Below the pieces are notes generated by a model. It ran no database searches, was not told where the DNA came from, and saw only the letters and a list, made by a program, of their open reading frames with translations. A stretch of DNA of 64,000 bases, taken from positions 62,001 to 126,000 of the forward strand of contig JAJDXQ010000015.1 of NCBI GenBank assembly GCA_022823185.1, given 5' to 3'. Below are positions 17,230-26,912 of the stretch, piece by piece. This stretch comes from Caldilineaceae bacterium (GTDB lineage Bacteria > Chloroflexota > Anaerolineae > Caldilineales > Caldilineaceae). The translations under genes and the position numbers were made by a program. The stretch's first letter is position 1. The number at the start of each line of letters is the position of its first letter.

Positions 17230-17281
17230 TATAATATCTAAACAATCTACGAATATGTCATATATGTACAAGTTTTGTACA
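17230..17281 (+). promoter_or_regulatory. Candidate promoter and palindromic operator of the desaturase gene
   Basis: TATAAT at 17230-17235 is a good -10, without a clear -35. Thirty bases downstream is a perfect 7-3-7 inverted repeat, TGTACAA-gtt-TTGTACA (17265-17281), in an AT-rich island. Its place after the -10 would suit a repressor. MerR-type light or B12 regulators (LitR/CarH) often control carotenoid genes through TGTACA-like operators; that link is inference. Confidence 0.5.
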
Positions 17282-17392
17282 ATAAAATCCCCCAAATCAG
17301 GTTCGCATTCCCGGCCCAACTGTGTCACCCTCAAGTCGTGCCTGCACAGTCGGCGCTACGGCAGCCCCGGCATCATCCAATGGAGGATACTT

Positions 17393-18970
17393 GTGTCCAG
17401 GATCATCGTTATCGGCTCCGGCTTTGGCGGTCTCAGCGCAGCCGCCCGCCTCGCCGCTCGCGGCCATCAGGTCGACCTCTTCGAAAAGCGCGACAAACTC
17501 GGCGGCCGCGCCTACGTCTACGACATAAACGGCTTCCGCTTCGACGGCGGCCCCACCGTCATCACCGCCCCCTGGATCTTCGACGAAATCTGGCAGGCTG
17601 CCGGCCGCCGCCGCCAGGACTACTTCACCCTCGTCCCCTGCGACCCCTTCTACCGTATCTTCGACCACAACCACCGGCCCTTCGACGTCAGCGCCGACCG
17701 CGACGCCATGCTCCGCCAAATCGCCCAGCGCAGCCCAGCCGACGTTGACGGCTACAACAACTTTCTCGCCAGCACAAAAGAAATCTTCGAAACGGGCATG
17801 GCTCTCATTGACCAGCCCTTCCTTAACCTCTCCGACATGCTCAGCGTGGTGCCCGACCTCATTCGCCTCCAAAGCTACCGAAGCGTCTACGGTTACGTCT
17901 CAAAGTTCTTCCAAAGCGAGTTCTTGCGTTGCTGCTTCTCCTTCCAACCCCTCCTCATCGGCGGCAATCCCCTCAGCGCCGCAAGCATCTACGTGCTCAT
18001 CCACTACCTGGAGCGGGAATGGGGCATCCACTACGCCCTCGGCGGCACCGGCGCAATCATCGCCGCCTTCGCCCGCCTCCTCCAGGAGCTAGGCGTAAAC
18101 ATTCACTTCAACGCCGAAGTCGACCAGATCCTCGTCGACGAGCGGCGCGCCCAGGGCGTCCGTCTCAAAAACGGCTCGGTCCACAGGGCCGACGCTGTCG
18201 TTTCCAACGCCGACGCCGCCTGGACCTACCTCAACCTCATCCCAAAGGAAAAGCGGCCCCGCAACAGCGACCGCCGCATCAAGAACAGGAACTACTCAAT
18301 GTCCCTGTTTGTCGTTTACTTCGGCACAAAGCGGCAATATCGCGATGCCGGCCTCGCCCACCATAACATCATCATGGACCCCAACTACACCGGCCTGCTG
18401 CGCGACATCTTCCGCAACAAAGACCTTCCCCAGGACTTTTCGCTCTATTTGCACATGCCGACACTCACCGACCCGTCACTGGCCCCCGCAGGCGGCGAAA
18501 CCTTCTACGTCCTCTCCCCCGTGCCCCACCTCGGCGCCAACATCGACTGGGAGCAGCAGGCGCAGCCCTACCGCGACGCCATCATGGATTTCCTCGAGCG
18601 AAACTATCTCCCCGACCTCCAAGCCAACATCGTGGCCGAACACCGCATCGATCCCCGCCACTTCGCCCACACGCTCAACAGCTATCTCGGCTCCGCCTTC
18701 TCGATCCAGCCCACCCTCACCCAGAGCGCATGGTTCCGCCCGCACAATCAATCAGAAGACATCGACAACCTCTACCTCGTCGGCGCCGGCACGCACCCCG
18801 GGGCAGGCGTCCCCGGCGTGGTCTCCTCCGGCAAAATCGTCGACGCCCTCATCGGTGATCCCAAGACGGAGCGCGCCCGCTCGCCAGCCGCGTCCCTTCC
18901 CCCTACCTCGGCCGTGTCCACTCATACAGCCCACTCCGCGCCAGCTGATAGTCCTCCGGCGGGCGGCTGA
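17393..18970 (+). CDS. Phytoene desaturase family (CrtI-like) FAD oxidoreductase
   Basis: 525 residues from a GTG at 17393, with GGAGG ending seven bases before it; the frame is open to 17069 but lacks homology there. The FAD-binding Rossmann motif is at the very start ([21 protein letters not shown]), followed by [33 protein letters not shown] lies in the middle, and the C-terminal FAD motif is [23 protein letters not shown] near residue 470. These are typical of CrtI/CrtN/CrtO desaturases. No phytoene synthase is nearby, so the substrate may be another polyene. The last 67 bases overlap the convergent M81 gene. Confidence 0.87.
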   Translation: MSRIIVIGSGFGGLSAAARLAARGHQVDLFEKRDKLGGRAYVYDINGFRFDGGPTVITAPWIFDEIWQAAGRRRQDYFTLVPCDPFYRIFDHNHRPFDVSADRDAMLRQIAQRSPADVDGYNNFLASTKEIFETGMALIDQPFLNLSDMLSVVPDLIRLQSYRSVYGYVSKFFQSEFLRCCFSFQPLLIGGNPLSAASIYVLIHYLEREWGIHYALGGTGAIIAAFARLLQELGVNIHFNAEVDQILVDERRAQGVRLKNGSVHRADAVVSNADAAWTYLNLIPKEKRPRNSDRRIKNRNYSMSLFVVYFGTKRQYRDAGLAHHNIIMDPNYTGLLRDIFRNKDLPQDFSLYLHMPTLTDPSLAPAGGETFYVLSPVPHLGANIDWEQQAQPYRDAIMDFLERNYLPDLQANIVAEHRIDPRHFAHTLNSYLGSAFSIQPTLTQSAWFRPHNQSEDIDNLYLVGAGTHPGAGVPGVVSSGKIVDALIGDPKTERARSPAASLPPTSAVSTHTAHSAPADSPPAGG

Positions 18971-20369
18971 TCGACGTCGCCCCGCCTGAGTCCACCTCCA
19001 AAATGCGCGCCGAAACCGGCTCGTATGCCGCCCGCGGCGCAACCGAACCCTTTGCCACAAAAATCTCGTGCTGCTCCGGCATGATCCCCACCGACCGCAG
19101 CTGATTGAAGCTCATCGGCGGTGTTCGCTTGCTGTCCAGCACCAGCATGCCCCCGCTCGTCGCCAGGACCGCTGTCAGGCCCTGGTCCCAATCGCGCCCG
19201 CCCCCGTGGCGGACCTCGGTCTCAATGAATTTGCCGTCATGCAGGGTTTTCACCGTTCCCTCCACCGTCAGCGTTGGCCCGTGCTCGTCATCCACCTTGC
19301 CACCCACCGACAGCGTCAACCGGGCGCCGATGCCCGCCGCAGCGCAGGCTTCCACCGCCTCCGGATCGTACAGCGCCACTACCCAACCGCTCGCACCTTG
19401 TCGCAGCAACTCCTCCAAAACAAACGTCGAATCCCCCGCGCTGCCGCCGCCGATATTGTCACCCATCTCCATCATCGAGACCGGCTTATCCTCGCTCGCG
19501 ATCGCCGTCGCCACGGCTTCGGCTGGGCTCGGAATCGTCGGCAGCAGCTCATCTCGCAACGACCACATCAGGTCGGCCAGTCTCTGCGCTTCCCGGTCAG
19601 CAAGGTCCTGATCACCGTCCGCCACCACCACGATGCACGGCCCCATCCACGGCACATCCGCATACTGGTAGCCGGCCGCAACGCTCACCGCCAGGATCCC
19701 CGGCTGCTTCTCCAACTCGATCGCCGCGTCCACTACCGGCTTCATCGGGCGCATGTTCGTATTGTGGAATGCGATATTATAGACAAGTTCCGGTTTGGCG
19801 ATACTGGAGACAGGCCGTACCTCCCCCCGCACCGTGCGCGTGAGCAGCTTCGCCGCCTGCAAACCCCGCTCCCGCTGGTCAATGTGCGGGCACGTCTTGT
19901 AGATGATCAACGCCGTCGCATCCTCCACCAGCTGCGGCGGCACGTTGCCGTGATAGTCGTGCGTCACGAATACGGGAAAGTCCGGCCCGACTAGCTCCCG
20001 CACGCGCCGCGTCGTCTCCCCGTCCCCCTGCGGGTAATCCTCCGCCACGAGCGCTCCGTGCAGCCCCAACAGCAGCCCGTCCAGCGGCATCGCGTCGCGA
20101 ATCAACCCCAGCAGCTCCTCCAAAAGGGCCTCATACGCCTCCGCCTGCACCGCCCCCGCCGGCGTAGCCACCGCGCCCATCAGCGGCACAATCTCATAGC
20201 CATACTCCTCCGCGCCCGCGATGAAACCGCCCACCTCGTGAAAGGTCGGCCGGTACTGTTCAATGAGCTCCAGTCCCCGTGCGATTCGAAAATCCGAATA
20301 CGTCGTTGGGAAGGAAGCAAATGTATTTGATTCGTGCGAAAGCAATGCAACTCCAATGCGCATAGTCAT
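18903..20369 (-). CDS. M81 family metallopeptidase (MlrC-like)
   Basis: 488 residues matching the MlrC family, named after a microcystin-degradation protein. The family pattern is [17 protein letters not shown] at the start, then [21 protein letters not shown] and [31 protein letters not shown] and [20 protein letters not shown] mark the second half. Metal ligands are expected among the Asp/His residues of LHGAL and THDYHGN. Substrates of most members are unknown; small peptides or amides are assumed. GAGGTGA lies four bases before the ATG at 20369. Confidence 0.9.
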   Translation of the reverse strand: MTMRIGVALLSHESNTFASFPTTYSDFRIARGLELIEQYRPTFHEVGGFIAGAEEYGYEIVPLMGAVATPAGAVQAEAYEALLEELLGLIRDAMPLDGLLLGLHGALVAEDYPQGDGETTRRVRELVGPDFPVFVTHDYHGNVPPQLVEDATALIIYKTCPHIDQRERGLQAAKLLTRTVRGEVRPVSSIAKPELVYNIAFHNTNMRPMKPVVDAAIELEKQPGILAVSVAAGYQYADVPWMGPCIVVVADGDQDLADREAQRLADLMWSLRDELLPTIPSPAEAVATAIASEDKPVSMMEMGDNIGGGSAGDSTFVLEELLRQGASGWVVALYDPEAVEACAAAGIGARLTLSVGGKVDDEHGPTLTVEGTVKTLHDGKFIETEVRHGGGRDWDQGLTAVLATSGGMLVLDSKRTPPMSFNQLRSVGIMPEQHEIFVAKGSVAPRAAYEPVSARILEVDSGGATSISRPPEDYQLARSGLYEWTRPR

Positions 20370-20741
20370 AGTTCACCTCTTCCTGGGCGTTGCTGACGGC
20401 CTACACCGATTTCCCGATCCCCAATAATGGGGCAATTTCTCCGTTACGCCACTCTCACCCCGGACTAAACACGCCTGCCGTTGTCAGAGCTGCTTTTTCT
20501 TGCTCAAAAACTGCAAATAAGTATAATGCTCCCCAAAGGCCGTGTATCGACAGGGGCATTATCCGCCCTCTACGCTCGATACGCAATTCCCTTTGAAACA
20601 CATCGACAGTCGATAGCCCAGGCAATTCGTCCTGATTCTGTAGGACGTTACCCCTCCCGGATATTCTCCGGAATTGACTCTTGGGTTACCCTGCAAATGC
20701 TCAGAGACGCCTGACTCGATCCCAGACAAGCGGAGGCCAAC
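20370..20741. other. Divergent regulatory region of the first ABC cassette
   Basis: About 370 bases between the M81 gene and the permease. It carries a plus-strand promoter at 20500-20527 and a leader of about 200 bases with a short dyad near 20660-20673 (ATATTCTCCGGAAT). I see no gene here. Confidence 0.5.
20500..20527 (+). promoter_or_regulatory. Sigma-70-type promoter of the first ABC cassette
   Basis: TTGCTC (20500-20505), a 16-base spacer and TATAAT (20522-20527). It faces the permease gene at 20742 and would give a leader of about 205 bases. Confidence 0.6.
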
Positions 20742-21716
20742 GTGGCGGTCGCAGAGACCGGCGCCCCTGTAGGGGGAGCGCCAGACAGCAGGGCCAGCCT
20801 GCTCAGCAAACTGGTTGGCGCCCAGACCCCGTTCCAAACCAAACGGGCGCTCTGGGGGTACGTCTACGCCGCTCCCTGGGTTCTGGGTCTCATCATCTTT
20901 TGGGGCGGCCCTATCGTCGCATCCTTCTACTTCGGCTTCACCGAATACGCCGTCATCGGCAGCCCCAAGTTCACCGGCCTGAGCAACTACATCAGGGCGT
21001 TCAGCGGTGATGAACTTTTCTGGCCCTCTCTTGGCCGCACCTTCACCTTCGCCGGCATGTATATTCCCTTCGCTGTCGGCGGCGCCCTCATCCTCGCCGT
21101 CCTGCTCAACCAGAAGTTGATGGGGACAACCGTCTTCCGCACCCTCTTCTTCGTGCCCCACCTGATCCCCGCCGTGGCGCTCGCCGTTCTTTGGACCTTC
21201 CTGCTGGCGCCCCGCGTCGGCCCGGTGAACGAATTCCTGCGCGGCATCGGCATCTCCGACCCCCCAGGCTGGCTGGCCTCTCGCGACAGCGCGCTGGCCT
21301 CAGTCACAATGATCAATGTGTGGGCCGCAATGGGCGGCAACACCATGCTCATCTTCCTCGCCGGCCTGCAGGGCGTCCCGCAAGAACTCTACGACGCCGC
21401 CTCAATCGACGGCGGCGGCGCATGGGCCAAATTCCGCCACGTTACCCTGCCCATGCTCACCCCCACCATCTTCTTCAACGTTGTGCTCGCGGTTATCGGG
21501 GCCCTCAAAGTCTTCACCACCGCTTGGGTCGCCACCCAGGGCGGGCCCTCCTACGCCACCTGGTTCTTCGCCCTGCACATCTACTTCCAGGCCTTCCAGT
21601 ACTTCCGCCTCGGCTATGGCAGCGCCCTCGCTTGGGTGCTCGCCGCCATTCTGATCTTCTTCACCTGGGTGCAAGTACGCTACTCGCGGCGCTGGGTCCA
21701 CTACGAGGGAGGCTAA
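20742..21716 (+). CDS. Sugar-type ABC transporter permease (MalF/UgpA-like)
   Basis: 324 residues from a GTG at 20742 with GGAGG five bases before it. Six membrane segments are visible, the first at WVLGLIIFWGGPIVASFYFGF. The EAA loop that contacts the ATPase appears as ELYDAASIDGGGAWAKFRHVTLP near residue 215. This is half of the channel of a CUT1-type importer for sugars or sugar-like solutes. It is followed by the second permease 11 bases later and by the binding protein. No ATPase is in the cassette; a shared MsmX-like ATPase elsewhere is likely. Confidence 0.92.
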   Translation: MAVAETGAPVGGAPDSRASLLSKLVGAQTPFQTKRALWGYVYAAPWVLGLIIFWGGPIVASFYFGFTEYAVIGSPKFTGLSNYIRAFSGDELFWPSLGRTFTFAGMYIPFAVGGALILAVLLNQKLMGTTVFRTLFFVPHLIPAVALAVLWTFLLAPRVGPVNEFLRGIGISDPPGWLASRDSALASVTMINVWAAMGGNTMLIFLAGLQGVPQELYDAASIDGGGAWAKFRHVTLPMLTPTIFFNVVLAVIGALKVFTTAWVATQGGPSYATWFFALHIYFQAFQYFRLGYGSALAWVLAAILIFFTWVQVRYSRRWVHYEGG

Positions 21717-21727
21717 GCAATCGCCCG

Positions 21728-22633
21728 ATGGCACAGAGAACAATGACCCAGGATACCCTTCTGCAAAGTGGACCCGTATCCCCGCAACGCGCCATGCATC
21801 TTCTCAACCGCGGGGTAACCTATCTGATCATCCTCGTCCTCTGCGTCCTCTTTGGCTTCCCCCTCTTCTGGACTGTGATGAGCTCGCTCAAAACGATTCC
21901 GGAAATGTTCTCCTTCCCGCCCATCCTGGTCCCCTCCATCCCGCAGTGGACCAACTACTGGACCGTCCTCAATATCGACTACCCGGTGGGCCAGTGGTTT
22001 GTCAACTCCGTCATGATCGTGATACTCACCACCTTGGGCACCCTGATCACCGCCTCCCTCGTTGCCTACTCCCTTGCCCGCTTCGAATATCGCGGACGGG
22101 ATGTCCTCTTCATGATCACGCTCTCGACCATGATGCTCCCCGCCCAGGTCACCCTCATCCCGCAGTTCGTCCTCTTCTACAGGCTGGGATGGATCAACAC
22201 GCACCTTCCCCTTTGGGTGCCCCACTGGCTCGGCGGCGGCGCATTCGCCATCTTCCTGATGCGTCAGTTCTTCCTGACCCTGCCCAGAGACCTGGATGAA
22301 GCAGCCCTGATCGACGGCGCCGGCTACTTCCGTATCTTCTGGTCCATTCTGATGCCCCTCTGCAAACCAGTGCTCGCTACACTTGCCATCATCACCATCA
22401 TCGCGAGTTGGAGCGACTTCCTCGGGCCCCTCATCTACCTCAACACTCCGGAGAAGTTCACCGTGTCTGTCGGCCTCCAGTTCTTCAACGCCGTGCCCGA
22501 AGTCGGCGGCGAACCTATGCAACACCTGCTGATGGCCGCCTGCGTCATGTCAATGGTCCCCATCATTCTCATGTTCTTCTTCGGACAGCGCTTTTTTGTT
22601 CAGGGCATCGTCATGTCCGGCATCAAAGGATAA
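21728..22633 (+). CDS. Sugar-type ABC transporter permease (MalG/UgpE-like)
   Basis: 301 residues from the ATG at 21728; ATG 21743 is an alternative. First membrane segment YLIILVLCVLFGFPLFWTVM, followed by SSLKTIPEMF, the usual periplasmic start of MalG-type subunits. The EAA loop is DLDEAALIDGAGYFRIFWSILMPL near residue 200. The end, GQRFFVQGIVMSGIKG, is the standard C-terminus of the family. It pairs with the upstream permease. Confidence 0.92.
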   Translation: MAQRTMTQDTLLQSGPVSPQRAMHLLNRGVTYLIILVLCVLFGFPLFWTVMSSLKTIPEMFSFPPILVPSIPQWTNYWTVLNIDYPVGQWFVNSVMIVILTTLGTLITASLVAYSLARFEYRGRDVLFMITLSTMMLPAQVTLIPQFVLFYRLGWINTHLPLWVPHWLGGGAFAIFLMRQFFLTLPRDLDEAALIDGAGYFRIFWSILMPLCKPVLATLAIITIIASWSDFLGPLIYLNTPEKFTVSVGLQFFNAVPEVGGEPMQHLLMAACVMSMVPIILMFFFGQRFFVQGIVMSGIKG

Positions 22634-22782
22634 CCACACAACCATAAAGGAGAACCGCCAATCACAATTGAGTCCCGCTTCCCTCTGGCTGCAAGCCGCA
22701 CATTATCTTACGTTTACCCATACATCATGTACGGCAAGGGCAACGGGCCCTTGCCATCACATTCACCATTCAGGAGAACTGT

Positions 22783-24141
22783 ATGACCACGAAGCAACAT
22801 TTCACACGAAGAGCATTCCTCAAAGGAATGGCGATGACCGGAGCTGGCGCCGCGCTGGCCGCCTGCGCAGCCCCCGCTGCGCCCGCAGCCACCGAGTCCG
22901 GCGATGAAATGCCGGCTGCCGAAGCGGTCACGCTTCGCGTCCAGGCGCCTGCAGGCAACGGCGCGCTCATGCCTCAAGAGTTCGCTGTCCGCTTCGCTGA
23001 CGAAACCGGCGTCCAGGTCGAAGTCGAAGACACCATTTACGGCGAAATCGAAACCAAGACCCAGACCGGCTTCATCTCGGGTACCCTGCAGGACCTGGTC
23101 TACGGCCACCATCGCTGGATCTTCATTAACTTCCTCAAGGGCATCTATCTCGAAATCGATGACCTCCTGGACTCCGATCCTCCGGACGACTTCGACGACT
23201 TCTATCCCAGCGTCCTCGCAGGCAACCAGTGGGAAGGCAAAAACTTCAGCCTGCCTGATGTCGTTCACCCTGGCGGCAACATCGCCGTCAACTACAACAA
23301 GACGATGCTGGAAGAGAAGGGCCTGCCCGAACCGCAGCTGGGCTGGACCATCGCGGACTGGACCGAGCTCGCCCGCGCAGCCGCCGACCCGGACGCCGGC
23401 GTCTTCGGTATTGGCTTCGACAGCATGATCGCCATGCACTACTACAGCAATGTCTCACGCTCTTTCGGCGCCCCCGATTCCATCGACTCCTGGATCATGG
23501 ATGAAGAGGGACGCACCATGTCCTACAACAACGATCTCCACGCCGAAATCGCCGAATGGTATGTCGGCCTCCTCGACGAAAAGGTCGCCTCCCGCGACGC
23601 CGATCGCGAAGGTGTCGAACCCAACCTCTTCGTCGCCGGCCTGGAAGCCACCCACGCCAGCACCGTCGGCATCCTCACCAACAACCAGGCGCGTGTCGGC
23701 GACCGCTTCGAAGTCGGATCCGTGCCGCTGCCCGTCGGCTCTGAAGGACGCCAGGGCACCTGCTTCTCCGGCAACCACTGGATGATCAACTCCAATACCG
23801 CGCACGTCGACGAGGCTTGGGGGCTTGTCAAAGCCTACACCTCCTACGACGCCGGTGTCTTCCAGGTCCTGGAGGCCAAGCGCCAGACCAACGGCCGCAA
23901 GTCCGTATGGACCGATCCGCAGGTCAACGAAGTCAACTTCATGTACGGCTTCACCGACCAGCTGATCACCGACGGCGTCGAACCCTATCCGATGCCCTGG
24001 AACACACGCTTCACCGAAGCGAACAATATCTTCCGCTCCGAACTCAACCTGATCTGGGAAGGCGAGGTCACCTTCGCCGAACACGCGCCTGAGATCGACC
24101 GCAAGACGCAGGCCGTGCTCGACGAACCGCGTCCCTCCTGA
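22783..24141 (+). CDS. Extracellular solute-binding lipoprotein of the first ABC cassette
   Basis: 452 residues. The N-terminus has a twin-arginine motif (TRRAFLKG) and a lipobox ending in LAAC at residues 25-28, then a low-complexity Ala/Pro linker, so it should be exported folded and lipid-anchored. The rest matches family 1 binding proteins (INFLKGIYLEIDDLLDSDPP, AVNYNKTMLEEKGLPEPQ, ATHASTVGILTNNQ). The ligand is not clear. GGAGAAC precedes the ATG. It is third in the cassette, after both permeases, which is not the most common order. Confidence 0.9.
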   Translation: MTTKQHFTRRAFLKGMAMTGAGAALAACAAPAAPAATESGDEMPAAEAVTLRVQAPAGNGALMPQEFAVRFADETGVQVEVEDTIYGEIETKTQTGFISGTLQDLVYGHHRWIFINFLKGIYLEIDDLLDSDPPDDFDDFYPSVLAGNQWEGKNFSLPDVVHPGGNIAVNYNKTMLEEKGLPEPQLGWTIADWTELARAAADPDAGVFGIGFDSMIAMHYYSNVSRSFGAPDSIDSWIMDEEGRTMSYNNDLHAEIAEWYVGLLDEKVASRDADREGVEPNLFVAGLEATHASTVGILTNNQARVGDRFEVGSVPLPVGSEGRQGTCFSGNHWMINSNTAHVDEAWGLVKAYTSYDAGVFQVLEAKRQTNGRKSVWTDPQVNEVNFMYGFTDQLITDGVEPYPMPWNTRFTEANNIFRSELNLIWEGEVTFAEHAPEIDRKTQAVLDEPRPS

Positions 24142-24228
24142 TCGCAAACCAATTCAGCCGCGGCGGCGCCCGCCCCGCGCAGGCATGCGCCGCCGCGGCC
24201 GCTCTTTGCTTCCCTATAGGAGGAAACA

Positions 24229-24825
24229 ATGGCATTCACTCTAGAACTCGGTGAAAAGGCAATCGACTTCAAGCTCATCGCCACCGACGGCGAAGTTTAC
24301 ACGCTCGGCTGCTTCGATGACGCCGAAACACTCGTCGTTTTCTTCACCTGCAACCACTGCCCTTACGTGATCGGCTCGGACGAAGCAACCCGCGCCTCCG
24401 CCGACAAGTTCGCCGCCAAAGGCGTGAAATTCGTCGGCATCAACTCCAACAGCGTTCACGTCAACGCCGAAGACGACTTCCGACACATGGTCGAGCGCAT
24501 GGCAGAGCACAGCTTCCCCTGGGTCTACCTGCGCGACGAAACCCAGGAAGTCGCCAAAGCCTACGGCGCCCTGCGCACGCCCCACTTCTACGTCTTCAAC
24601 AAAGACCGTGAACTGGTCTACACCGGCCGCGGCGTCGACAGCCCCAGAGACGCCACCCAGGCCACCGTCTTCGACCTCGACCAGGCCCTGGAGGAACACA
24701 CTTCCGGCCAGGCCATCACGACCACGCTGACCAACCCGATCGGCTGCAACGTCAAGTGGGCCGGCGAAGATGCCCACTGGATGCCCGCCGACGCCTGCGA
24801 TCTCGTCCTCCCGGAACCAGCCTGA
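24229..24825 (+). CDS. Thioredoxin-fold redoxin (AhpC/TSA-like)
   Basis: 198 residues with the redoxin fold: [19 protein letters not shown] at the start, then [17 protein letters not shown], where the CxxC of thioredoxin is [42 protein letters not shown] and [10 protein letters not shown] follow. It probably reduces disulfides or peroxides in the cytosol, since no signal peptide is seen. AGGAGG lies six bases before the ATG. It sits between a sugar-type importer and a PLP enzyme, perhaps in the same operon; the link is not obvious. Confidence 0.87.
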   Translation: MAFTLELGEKAIDFKLIATDGEVYTLGCFDDAETLVVFFTCNHCPYVIGSDEATRASADKFAAKGVKFVGINSNSVHVNAEDDFRHMVERMAEHSFPWVYLRDETQEVAKAYGALRTPHFYVFNKDRELVYTGRGVDSPRDATQATVFDLDQALEEHTSGQAITTTLTNPIGCNVKWAGEDAHWMPADACDLVLPEPA

Positions 24826-24930
24826 TTTCGCCAAGCAGTGCCTGGTCCGCGGCGCGTGCCGCCACAACGGCACGCGCCGCGCTGTTCATGACAACGCTCC
24901 TTCCTTCACCAGAAAAGAGGTGGTACACGC

Positions 24931-26046
24931 ATGCCTTCCTACGCAGAACTGGGCATCACGCCCATGATCAACGCCAACGCCACCCTCACCAGGCTCGGAG
25001 GCTCTCTCATGCCGCCTGAAGTCCTGGAAGCCATGATGGAGGCGGCCAAGTCCTTTGTGGAACTGCCTGAACTTCAGCGCCAAGTCGGCAACCGCATCGC
25101 CCTCCTCACCCAGAACGAGGCCTGCTACGTCAGCTCCGGCGCGGCCGGCGGCATCGTGGTCGCCATCGCCGCCTGTATCACCGGCAACGAAAAATGGGCG
25201 ATCGAACAGTTGCCTGACCTCACCGATCTCAAAAATGAAGTCGTCGTCCAGAAGGCCCACCGCAACGGCTACGATCACGCCGTCCGCCAGGTCGGCGTCA
25301 AAATGATCGAAATCGGCTGGCCCGGCGAAGCCCAAGTCTGGCATCTGGAGAGGGCGATCAACGAGAAGACCGCCGCGGTCATCTGGTTTGAAGGCGCCAT
25401 GAGGACGCCCGGCGACATCCCCCTGGAAAAGGTGATCGACGTTGCCCACGCACACGGCGTGCCCGTCCTCGTAGACGCCGCCGCCCAGCTCCCGCCCGTC
25501 GAAAACCTGTGGAAGTTCACCCAGATGGGTGCCGACGCCGCCATCTTCAGCGGCGGCAAAGACCTGCGCGGCCCGCAGTCATCCGGCCTCGTGCTCGGCA
25601 AACAATGGCTCATCGACGCCTGCGCCCTCAACGGCAATCCCAACCACAGCATCGGCCGCCCTTTGAAGGTCGGCAAGGAAGAGATGCTGGGCCTGCTCGC
25701 AGCCGTCGAGCGTTACCTCGCGCTGGATCACGAAGCCCGCGCCTCCCAGATGGAAGAAATCGTCGAGGGATGGTGCGCCGAGCTGAACCGGCTGGACGGT
25801 GTCACCGCGACGCGTTCATTTCCCAGCGAAGCGAACCAGCCAGCCCCGCGCGCCCAGGTCCAAATCGATCCTGCCGTTGTCGGGCGAACCCGTCAAGAGA
25901 TAAATCAGGGCCTGCAAAATGGCAGCCCCGCAGTCTCAGTCGGCTACGGAATGGCCGACGAAACCCTGATGCTGAATCCAATGACCCTCGAAGACGGCGA
26001 AGAAGAGATCGTCCTGGCCCGCCTCGTCGAGGAGATACAGCGTTGA
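24931..26046 (+). CDS. SelA-like PLP-dependent enzyme (aminotransferase class V fold)
   Basis: 371 residues related to SelA-like lyases such as D-glucosaminate-6-phosphate ammonia-lyase and to selenocysteine synthase. Features are INANATLTRLGGSLMPPEVLEAM at the start, NEACYVSSGAAGGIVVAIAA, and PVLVDAAAQLPPVENLWKF with the Asp that contacts the PLP ring nitrogen. The PLP Lys is in FSGGKDLRGPQSSGL near residue 213. It is last in the cassette after the transporter and redoxin genes. A role in breaking down an imported amino sugar or amino acid is plausible. No selenocysteine machinery is seen nearby. Confidence 0.82.
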   Translation: MPSYAELGITPMINANATLTRLGGSLMPPEVLEAMMEAAKSFVELPELQRQVGNRIALLTQNEACYVSSGAAGGIVVAIAACITGNEKWAIEQLPDLTDLKNEVVVQKAHRNGYDHAVRQVGVKMIEIGWPGEAQVWHLERAINEKTAAVIWFEGAMRTPGDIPLEKVIDVAHAHGVPVLVDAAAQLPPVENLWKFTQMGADAAIFSGGKDLRGPQSSGLVLGKQWLIDACALNGNPNHSIGRPLKVGKEEMLGLLAAVERYLALDHEARASQMEEIVEGWCAELNRLDGVTATRSFPSEANQPAPRAQVQIDPAVVGRTRQEINQGLQNGSPAVSVGYGMADETLMLNPMTLEDGEEEIVLARLVEEIQR

Positions 26047-26094
26047 GCGTACTGTGCAGCCAAGTGGTCACAATTTGTCCACCCTGTCCATAGA

Positions 26095-26493
26095 ATGAGG
26101 TACGCAAAGTGCGTCTCCAATCGACCCTATTTGCATCCTCGACATCAGCCTGAACAGGAGGAGCCACTGTCCGGTCTGACCATTGGGCAAGTCTACAAAG
26201 TCTTATCCGACCCCATTGCCGAACAGCACGCTATGATTCGGATCATTGACGAAAGTTTCGGAGAAGCGGGAAGCGAAAACGGTTACCTTTATCCCGCCGA
26301 CTACTTTGAACCTTATCCTCCCACTCCAAACCCCAAGCCGTGTTCGCTTACCATATACCTGGATGAATACACCAAGAGTCTTCTTCATGCTGAAGCTCTT
26401 GCATCTGACAGATCGATTTCAGCTTTCGTGCGCCAATTGGTCGTGGAGCGGCTGTGCCTGCCTGATCAGGAGCGGCTTTTATTTGACAAGTGA
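26095..26493 (+). CDS. Conserved small protein with RHH-like C-terminal half; start uncertain
   Basis: Up to 132 residues. Not a family I can name. The conserved-looking part begins at LSGLTIGQVYKVLSDPIAEQ and continues MIRIIDESF, then YLYPADYFEPY, a small beta-rich unit. The second half (SLTIYLDEYTKSLLHAEALA, SISAFVRQLVVERL) reads like a strand-helix-helix DNA-binding element as in antitoxins. A strong AGGAGGAG at 26156-26163 sits just before a CTG at 26167, not before the ATG at 26095. Either a CTG start or a mutated ATG is possible. The AT content is above that of its upstream neighbours. Confidence 0.5.
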   Translation: MRYAKCVSNRPYLHPRHQPEQEEPLSGLTIGQVYKVLSDPIAEQHAMIRIIDESFGEAGSENGYLYPADYFEPYPPTPNPKPCSLTIYLDEYTKSLLHAEALASDRSISAFVRQLVVERLCLPDQERLLFDK

Positions 26494-26912
26494 ATGCATT
26501 AAAGTCTTAAGGTGCAGGTAAGGCAGTACCAAGCCAGCTAGCGGTTAGTCGCACAGTTCAAGTTCCAGAAAGGACGAAGCACAAAATGAATATGGTGGAA
26601 CTGGAATTGGGTGACGATTCTTGATGTCGGCAATAGGTATGATCGGGACAACTGGGATGACATGGCCAACTGGCTTGAAGAGCATCGCCTTAAGTATGAA
26701 GAGATTCTCCGCCTTGGTCCCAACGCCTCTGACTTGAAGTAAACAGGCAGGGACGCGATCGCGAGTTGGTTTTGAGGATTGAAGTGTTTGCGCATCACCC
26801 CAATTCCCGCAACCGCTCTTGCGGCAATGAGAACTTGGATTCAGTTCTTGGTTAATTGCATCTCAACCTGACTGTTACCCACTACAGTGACCCAAAGGAC
26901 TATGGAGTGGAA
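26494..26912. other. Intergenic stretch with a possible DUF4268-like gene remnant
   Basis: About 420 bases. At 26611-26742 a plus-strand frame starting GTG encodes 43 residues (VTILDVGNRYDRDNWDDMAN, then WLEEHRLKYEEIL) that look like the C-terminal end of a DUF4268-type nuclease-associated domain. An in-frame stop lies just upstream, so only a scrap remains. The rest shows nothing I recognise. Confidence 0.3.

Noticed and set aside
17069..17392. Longer start of the CrtI-like gene
   Set aside because: The extra region is a repeat and promoter area; the GTG at 17393 has a good GGAGG and places the FAD motif at the normal distance.
24931..26046. True selenocysteine synthase (SelA)
   Set aside because: It is about 90 residues shorter than SelA and lacks its N-terminal domain and any selB or tRNA-Sec context; a SelA-like lyase fits better.
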